Source: Roseicella aerolata (lineage in GTDB: Bacteria > Pseudomonadota > Alphaproteobacteria > Acetobacterales > Acetobacteraceae). From it: a DNA stretch of 58,282 nucleotides. The stretch lies in the NCBI RefSeq assembly GCF_020523605.1, contig NZ_JAJAQI010000039.1, forward strand, positions 1 to 58,282, in the 5' to 3' direction. The position numbers and the translations under genes are program-made. Positions within the stretch are counted from its first letter, which is position 1, and each line of letters opens with the position of its first letter. The notes under the pieces were generated by a model. It ran no database searches. It was not told where the DNA came from and saw only the letters and a list, made by a program, of their open reading frames with translations. Shown here piece by piece: positions 54,559 through 58,282 of the stretch.

Positions 54559-55096
54559 CGCCCTCGAGCAGCTGCTGTTCCGTCGCTACCCGGGCTTCTA
54601 CGTGGGGCGCCACATGCCCCTGACCGAGAACCTGATGGGGTTCGGCTTCACGCACGGGGACGGCTGGTTCGCCATCGTCGACGTTCTGAGCGGCCTCGCC
54701 ACCCAGGTGATGGACCGAACCGGCAAGCGAATCATCGCCTCCCAGGTCAAGGAGAAGCTCGGTGGGCTCCGATTCTACATGCGGCGAGCCGACGATTTCA
54801 TAGGCTACGCGAGAGCCTTGGGCGAACGCTACAGCTACAGGGTGAGCGAGCTGTCGGGTCGCCCCGGTGTGCTGCAGATCGGCGACGGCCATTACTGCAC
54901 GCTGGCTCCCGGCGAGCGCGCCGGGTACGGCCCGGTCGAGCCAAGGGACACTCCTCTGCTCGGCGTGGGCGAGCCGGGCGCGCTGGACCGGCTGCGGGAG
55001 GGATACCAGCGCGTTGACAAAATGCCCCCGCCCCAGGGGCAGCACAACATGTTGCGGCAGTCGGGAGCTATATGGTCCCACATACTGTGGCGCTGA
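54551..55096 (+). CDS. Cargo protein 5: GDGWF-type domain protein, short paralogue
   Basis: The 181-residue protein reads MRDALEQLLFRRYPGFYVGR, then FGFTHGDGWFAIVDVLSGLA, IIASQVKEKLGGLRFYMRRA and LSGRPGVLQIGDGHYCTLAP. It is a clear paralogue of residues 1-128 of the protein at 52140-53423 and keeps the motif better. The domain recurs in phage and ICE hypothetical proteins, where a C-terminal zinc finger often follows; none is seen here. After residue 130 the sequence no longer matches. Start ATG 54551 overlaps the nucleotidyltransferase end. Function unknown. Confidence 0.75.
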   Translation: MRDALEQLLFRRYPGFYVGRHMPLTENLMGFGFTHGDGWFAIVDVLSGLATQVMDRTGKRIIASQVKEKLGGLRFYMRRADDFIGYARALGERYSYRVSELSGRPGVLQIGDGHYCTLAPGERAGYGPVEPRDTPLLGVGEPGALDRLREGYQRVDKMPPPQGQHNMLRQSGAIWSHILWR

Positions 55097-55156
55097 GCAC
55101 GGCAGCCGATTTTGTCAACGGGCTGATACGGCGCCCTCCTGCCCGGCGGCATCGAC

Positions 55157-55426
55157 GTGCTGGACGGCTGGGTCGACCTGGTCCAGGAGTTCATCCACGA
55201 GGAGGTGGGGTTCCCGGCCAGGCGGAGCGCTCGACAGGGAATGGCCGAGCTGAGGTCCATCGCCACCGCTCCGGACGGTGCACTCGCCATCGCGTGGACC
55301 GGCGAGCCGACTCTCGAGCAGCAGGGCCGCGCCGCATTCGTCCGGGCCATGGCGAGCCGTGTCGATCCCGTGTCCGGTGCGGTCGGGCCGGTGGACGACG
55401 CCGGAGTCCCGGAGTGGGCCCGGTGA
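55157..55426 (+). CDS. Cargo protein 6: VDP..GPVDD domain, detached half of the long paralogue
   Basis: The 89-residue frame contains LDGWVDLVQEFIHEEVGFPA, DGALAIAWTGEPTLEQQGRA and RAMASRVDPVSGAVGPVDDA, ending GVPEWAR. It matches residues about 170-250 of the 52140-53423 protein (PPGWADVVDVLL; SMAALIDPVTGACGPVDDNG; SPEWWRRL). Similarity begins slightly upstream of the GTG at 55157, with no ATG and a poor ribosome binding site. It may be a split-off domain expressed by reinitiation, or a decayed half of a once-fused gene. Conservation of the frame to the stop argues for some selection. Confidence 0.5.
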   Translation: MLDGWVDLVQEFIHEEVGFPARRSARQGMAELRSIATAPDGALAIAWTGEPTLEQQGRAAFVRAMASRVDPVSGAVGPVDDAGVPEWAR

Positions 55427-55493
55427 GCGCGGCCGAGCACCGGGCGGGCTCGACGTCCCGCCCGGCCGTGCGGGCCAAGGACAGTGGTGACCC

Positions 55494-56240
55494 ATGAGCG
55501 TGCCCTGGGACCGCCTTCCATCGGTCGTCGGCGAAGCTGGCGCCGAGATGCTCCGGCGGTTCCGCGCCACCGTCGAGGACGCCTTTCCTGGCCGCCTCCG
55601 CGCAATGGTCCTTTTCGGGCCGCGGGCGCGCGGGAACGGCGGGCCGGACAGCGACTGGGACGTCGCACTCTTCATCGAGGGCTTCGAGCGCGACCGCGAG
55701 GGCCGACGCCTGAACCTGCTCACCGTTCCCTTCCATGACGAGGGCTTCCCCGTCTCGCCGCTCGGCCTGCCCGCCGACCCCACGCAGGTCAGCCCGGAGC
55801 TGCTGGCGAGCGTCGACCGGGACGGCATCCCGGTACCCGGTCCGCAGGGCCTGACGTTCGAGGAGTTCTGGTACTGGGAGCGCGACGAGCCCGACCTGCA
55901 CGAGCTGGTCGACCGGCAACCGGTCCGCCTCCCGGACGCCCGCCAGGCCAACCGCCGAGGCATGCGCGGGAGGCTTGCCGCCACAGTGGCCCATGGCGGC
56001 GACATGGACGCAGGTCAACGGTGGCTCAAACGCCCGCACGACGAGCTCGGCGGCGTGCCGCTGCACCTTGCCCTGGAGGACTGGCGCGGCCTCGTCAGGG
56101 TGCTGCGGCTGCTGGAGGCGAGGTCGCCGGGCTGCACCGCCTATGACCCGGAATCGGCGCCGTTCCCCGTCGGTTGCAGAGGCGACAGCCTCCTGCGGGA
56201 GGCCGAGCGCTTCGCCGCGCTCGAGGCGCGCCGCCGATGA
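55494..56240 (+). CDS. Cargo protein 7: nucleotidyltransferase fused to a ParS/MbcA-like domain
   Basis: The 248-residue protein has an N-terminal MNT domain: FRATVEDAFPGRLRAMVLFG, PRARGNGGPDSDWDVALFIE (Asp54, Asp56 metal ligands; Ser of GSxARG replaced by Pro43), then FERDREGRRLNLLTVPFHDE, all paralogous to domain 1 of 53827-54558. Residues about 150-210 (GGDMDAGQRWLKRPHDELGG then VPLHLALEDWRGLVRVLRLL) resemble the C-terminal domain of ParS/MbcA/Xre antitoxins (WL..PN..LGG.PLDLL). That fold binds ART-type or RES toxins. A toxin-binding domain on an NTase suggests a single-chain modifier, inferred by eye. Confidence 0.75.
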   Translation: MSVPWDRLPSVVGEAGAEMLRRFRATVEDAFPGRLRAMVLFGPRARGNGGPDSDWDVALFIEGFERDREGRRLNLLTVPFHDEGFPVSPLGLPADPTQVSPELLASVDRDGIPVPGPQGLTFEEFWYWERDEPDLHELVDRQPVRLPDARQANRRGMRGRLAATVAHGGDMDAGQRWLKRPHDELGGVPLHLALEDWRGLVRVLRLLEARSPGCTAYDPESAPFPVGCRGDSLLREAERFAALEARRR

Positions 56241-56725
56241 CGGGGCGCGACGGAATGGACCCCCTTCACCTGCCGCGGCCGCTGCCGGGTTCGCCGGTGT
56301 GGTCCGCGTCGCCGGGCCCCGCGCGACCGCGGCGTGGTGGGGTCACCGGCCCCTCCCCTCGTGACCGGAGCGGTTGGCCCCTGATCGCTGTCCAGCGCCC
56401 CCGCGTCAGGGCGGGCGGCTCCACCGGCGGTGAGGTGGCCCGACGGGCGCAGCGGCGTGGCGCGGCGCGACGAGGGCAACGACAGGGGGGATGGTGGACA
56501 TGCTTCAGAGGCGGAGAGAACGCAGGCGGCGGAGGCGCCTCGTGCCGCGGCCACGCCGTGGCCCCACCGTCAACTCGGACCTGCGGGCGGCCCTCCAGCG
56601 GGTCCAGCGCCGCCGGGCCGACACCCGCGCCGCCGGGCAGGAGCCGCCAGGCCTGGAGCCACGGGCGACGGAGCTGCGGAAGCGGGGGCGGGCCGCAGGC
56701 CTGCTGGGCCGACGGCGGATGGTGA
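56237..56725 (+). CDS. Possible cargo ORF, Gly/Arg/Pro-rich, doubtful
   Basis: The frame starts with an ATG overlapping the stop of the nucleotidyltransferase (ATGA at 56237-56240), as other genes in this operon do, and fills the otherwise unassigned 56241-56490. However, it runs 235 nt into the better-supported gene at 56491, and its sequence (MTGRDGMDPLHLPRPLPGSP, then Arg/Gly-rich) looks compositionally random. I list it only because of the start overlap; it may be a short leader or non-coding. Confidence 0.2.
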   Translation: MTGRDGMDPLHLPRPLPGSPVWSASPGPARPRRGGVTGPSPRDRSGWPLIAVQRPRVRAGGSTGGEVARRAQRRGAARRGQRQGGWWTCFRGGENAGGGGASCRGHAVAPPSTRTCGRPSSGSSAAGPTPAPPGRSRQAWSHGRRSCGSGGGPQACWADGGW

Positions 56726-56931
56726 CGCTGCACGTCAGGCTTGCCGTGGACCTCGTCGAGAGCGTGCTCTGGAGCAGTGGCGCTCGGACGATCCAGGAGG
56801 TGGTCGAACTGGCGCTGCTCAACATGCTCCTCAACCACATGCCCGCGGCGGTGGGCGGAGGAAAAGGCGGCGCGGTACGCTTCTGGACGCGGTCCCACAT
56901 GCGCCGTCTTGCGAGAAGAGGTCGCCCATGA
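56491..56931 (+). CDS. Cargo protein 8: basic protein with ribbon-helix-helix-like C-terminal half
   Basis: The 146-residue protein has a very basic N-terminus (MVDMLQRRRERRRRRRLVPR) and, at about residues 77-115, MVTLHVRLAVDLVESVLWSS then GARTIQEVVELALLNMLLNH. This beta-strand/two-helix pattern is typical of ribbon-helix-helix DNA-binding proteins. It could be an operon regulator or DNA-compacting factor. GGGGG lies just upstream of ATG 56491; ATG 56500 is an alternative. Its TGA overlaps a 26-codon frame (ATGA at 56928-56931). Confidence 0.6.
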   Translation: MVDMLQRRRERRRRRRLVPRPRRGPTVNSDLRAALQRVQRRRADTRAAGQEPPGLEPRATELRKRGRAAGLLGRRRMVTLHVRLAVDLVESVLWSSGARTIQEVVELALLNMLLNHMPAAVGGGKGGAVRFWTRSHMRRLARRGRP

Positions 56932-57008
56932 CGTGGCGCTTCGCGTCGCCCCGGTCCTCGGCCAACGGGCCGGTGCCGGATGCTGGCATCCGGGAGCGGG
57001 TGCAGTGA
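56928..57008 (+). CDS. Possible coupled mini-ORF, 26 aa
   Basis: A 26-codon frame (MTWRFASPRSSANGPVPDAG to RERVQ) starts in the stop of the RHH-like gene (ATGA) and ends in the start of the HAD gene (TGATG at 57006-57010). It bridges the 77-nt gap exactly and so could carry ribosomes between the two genes. No similarity is recognised, and it may act only as a coupling cistron. Confidence 0.35.
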   Translation: MTWRFASPRSSANGPVPDAGIRERVQ

Positions 57009-57799
57009 TGCGGCCCATCCTGTTCCTCGACATTGACGGCGTGCTGCTCTCTGGCCGAGCATGGCTGCTGCCTGCCAACCTCAGCCTGCAGGCCAGGGGC
57101 ACGGGGCTGACGAGACGGCAGTCGACCGAGATGATCGGGCGCGATGCGGTCTTCGACCCCTGCGCCATCGCCCTGCTCGCCCGGATCTGCGAGGTGACCG
57201 GCGCGCAGGTCGTGGTGGCCAGCTTCTGGCGGTACACCGTTGGCCTCGAGCAGACCCGCGCCAAGCTGCAGGAGCAAGGATTCCCGTCAGGCCTTCTCCA
57301 CGAGGACTGGGCCTGCCCCATGGCCCGTTTCAGCTCGCCGGATAAGGGCGCCGACATCTCCCACTGGCTCGAGGAGCGCGGTGTTGCCCAACACGGCACC
57401 TGGCTCGTGCTCGATGACGAGGACGTCGTGCCGGGCGCGACCCTCAGGACCAATGCACTGGACGGGCTGGGGGTACGAGACGCCGCGGCCGCCGTGCGGT
57501 TCTTCGACAGCATCGATGCAGGGCTCGGCGTTGGCCCTCTTCCAGAGGAGAACATGGAGCAGGTCGTCCGGGCTTTCGGAGGAGACCGGGTCGAGGCGTG
57601 CCGCTGGCTCGAGGGTGCCGACAGCCGGGAACCGCGGCGCCACCGGCCCTCGGCCCTGCTCAGCCGAGGTGAGCGCGAGGAAGCCCTGCGCCGCTTGACG
57701 GTTGCGGCCGCCACCCACGCCGCGCGCAAGCGCGAGATGGACCATGCACTGGACGTGCTGCTCGGCCGTAACGAGGCGGAGGAGGACCAGGATTCATGA
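57008..57799 (+). CDS. Cargo protein 9: HAD phosphatase of the RNA-repair-associated (HAD_SAK) type
   Basis: The 263-residue protein starts MRPILFLDIDGVLLSGRAWL; Asp8 and Asp10 are the HAD nucleophile and acid/base. VVVASFWRYTVGLEQTR (about 68-84) supplies motif II, and GTWLVLDDEDVVPGATLRTN (about 130-149) motif IV acidic residues. 'ILFLDIDGVL...SSSWR...LDD' is the pattern of HAD domains found in multi-domain RNA-repair proteins, where they process 3'-phosphate or 2',3'-cyclic phosphate ends. The C-terminal ~90 residues are helical and charged. In an NTase operon it may remove the modification or repair RNA (inferred). Confidence 0.8.
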   Translation: MRPILFLDIDGVLLSGRAWLLPANLSLQARGTGLTRRQSTEMIGRDAVFDPCAIALLARICEVTGAQVVVASFWRYTVGLEQTRAKLQEQGFPSGLLHEDWACPMARFSSPDKGADISHWLEERGVAQHGTWLVLDDEDVVPGATLRTNALDGLGVRDAAAAVRFFDSIDAGLGVGPLPEENMEQVVRAFGGDRVEACRWLEGADSREPRRHRPSALLSRGEREEALRRLTVAAATHAARKREMDHALDVLLGRNEAEEDQDS

Positions 57800-58155
57800 C
57801 CCTCGAGGACGCGGTTGGTCCCGTCGGTGCGGTGCACCTACAGGGATTCGCCAGTGCAGCGGCGAAGGCATTCCCCGGCTTGGTGGAACAGGTTGTGCTC
57901 CTTCTGCCGGTGCGCCCGGCTCCGGACTTCCCCCATCAGGTCGCGGTCGTCCTGCGGATGCAGCCGTGCGCGCAGGAGGAGGAGAAGGCCGCCCTCAGGA
58001 AGGCGCACACCGAATTCGAGCGGGCGGCGCTGCCCGCGACCATGGAGGGCCACGCAATCACTGTGTACGTCGTCCCCAGCTACGCCCGGGACTGGGTCTC
58101 CCGGCACTTTCCGGACCGCGCCATGGCCGTCGAGGTTGGAAAGGAGAACCGATGA
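57796..58155 (+). CDS. Cargo protein 10: degenerate nucleotidyltransferase-like protein
   Basis: The 119-residue protein shares its start with the NTases of this cluster: GFASAAAKAFPGLVEQVVLL then LPVRPAPDFPHQVAVVLRMQ aligns with FRATVEDAFPGRLRAMVLFG then PRARGNGGPDSDWDVALFIE of 55494-56240. The GSxARG and DxD residues are absent, so it cannot be catalytic in the normal way. The rest (EEEKAALRKAHTEFERAALP; HAITVYVVPSYARDWVSRHF) would complete a minimal fold. ATG 57796 overlaps the HAD stop (ATGA). It could be a pseudo-enzyme partner. The alignment is by eye and short. Confidence 0.6.
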   Translation: MTLEDAVGPVGAVHLQGFASAAAKAFPGLVEQVVLLLPVRPAPDFPHQVAVVLRMQPCAQEEEKAALRKAHTEFERAALPATMEGHAITVYVVPSYARDWVSRHFPDRAMAVEVGKENR

Positions 58156-58163
58156 CCTCGGGG

Positions 58164-58282
58164 TGTTGATTGCCACTGAGAGCTGACCCGGTTTGGGGTT
58201 AAGTTGCCACTGAGAGTTGACCCATGTTCGGACGCTAGCCTCGGGCCTTTGGTCGGGGGCGGTGGGAGTGTTGGACATGGCG
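58164..58282 (+). mobile_element. Left end of an IS21-family insertion sequence (cut by window edge)
   Basis: TTGCCACTGAGAGCTGACCC at 58170-58189 is repeated as TTGCCACTGAGAGTTGACCC at 58204-58223, 34 nt apart. Tandem 20-bp transposase-binding repeats directly inside the terminus, beginning near TGTTGAT at 58164, are typical of IS21-family ends. The istA start follows at the very end. It lies 8 nt after the last cargo gene, with no gene broken on the visible side. Confidence 0.85.
58268..58282 (+). CDS. IstA-type transposase, first codons only
   Basis: GTG-TTG-GAC-ATG-GCG (58268-58282), preceded by a G-rich ribosome binding region, matches the 'VLDMA' start seen in many IS21 IstA proteins. 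Only five codons are inside the window (an upstream GTG at 58262 is also in frame), so the call depends on the adjoining IS21 end repeats. Confidence 0.5.

Larger units (their letters stand above)
44453..58282 (+). mobile_element. GInt-like genomic island, left end and cargo (right end outside window)
   Basis: Three large tandem tyrosine recombinases and a small basic protein occupy the left end, then cargo genes extend to the window edge. This is the tripartite layout described for GInt islands (ginABCD operon, cargo, AT-rich right end, imperfect direct repeats). It differs from Tn554 in the size of the second and third recombinases. The island truncates an SDR gene. An IS21-type element enters at 58164, and the right boundary is not seen. 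Confidence 0.75.

Overview
The window reads as chromosomal DNA of a very GC-rich alphaproteobacterium, most likely an Acetobacteraceae member of the Roseomonas type. Reasons: consistently high third-position GC, a groESL operon behind CIRCE operators, a Usg protein, a heme A synthase of the alphaproteobacterial type, and many TctC, CoA-transferase and SDR genes. This assignment is inferred from gene content, not from a marker gene.

Left part (1-9.2 kb) is a patchwork. It holds an IS630-family transposase tail cut by the window edge, a PIN-toxin/HTH-antitoxin pair, a second IS630 remnant, an acyltransferase-3 gene, an FG-GAP/VCBS relic, a GT2 glycosyltransferase, a SulP transporter with a double universal stress protein, and a tRNA-Arg(CCG). 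Two copies of a 29-nt palindromic repeat in opposite orientation bracket about 7.3 kb of it.

9.4-22.2 kb is catabolic: cupin, dienoyl-CoA-reductase-like SDR, CaiB/BaiF CoA transferase, DUF2142 membrane protein, TauD-type dioxygenase, class II aldolase, ThDP enzyme, Rieske ferredoxin, MBL-fold hydrolase, PLP-dependent dehydratase and a TctC-type binding protein.

22.2-41.5 kb is housekeeping: cold-shock protein, groESL with two CIRCE sites, usg, polysaccharide pyruvyl transferase, GMC oxidoreductase, TVP38 and GT2 genes, ctaA overlapping a 1502-aa histidine kinase with ten PAS-like repeats, tldD, a GNAT gene, gshA, rsmE, ubiA and an ETF-beta-lysine-methyltransferase-like gene. A lower-GC membrane protein and a WD40-cytochrome c fusion follow.

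From about 44.45 kb to the right edge lies a mobile island. It interrupts an SDR gene and begins with three tandem tyrosine recombinases plus a small basic protein, the ginABCD architecture of GInt elements. Its cargo (51.7-58.2 kb) is a chain of overlapping small genes built on a duplicated module: a GDGWF-type domain protein followed by an MNT-type nucleotidyltransferase. With it come a degenerate third nucleotidyltransferase, a nucleotidyltransferase fused to a ParS/MbcA-like domain, a ribbon-helix-helix-like protein and a HAD phosphatase of the RNA-repair-associated type. I do not recognise this cluster as a described system, and it is the best candidate for something new. An IS21-family end starts at 58164 right behind it, so the right end of the island is outside the window.
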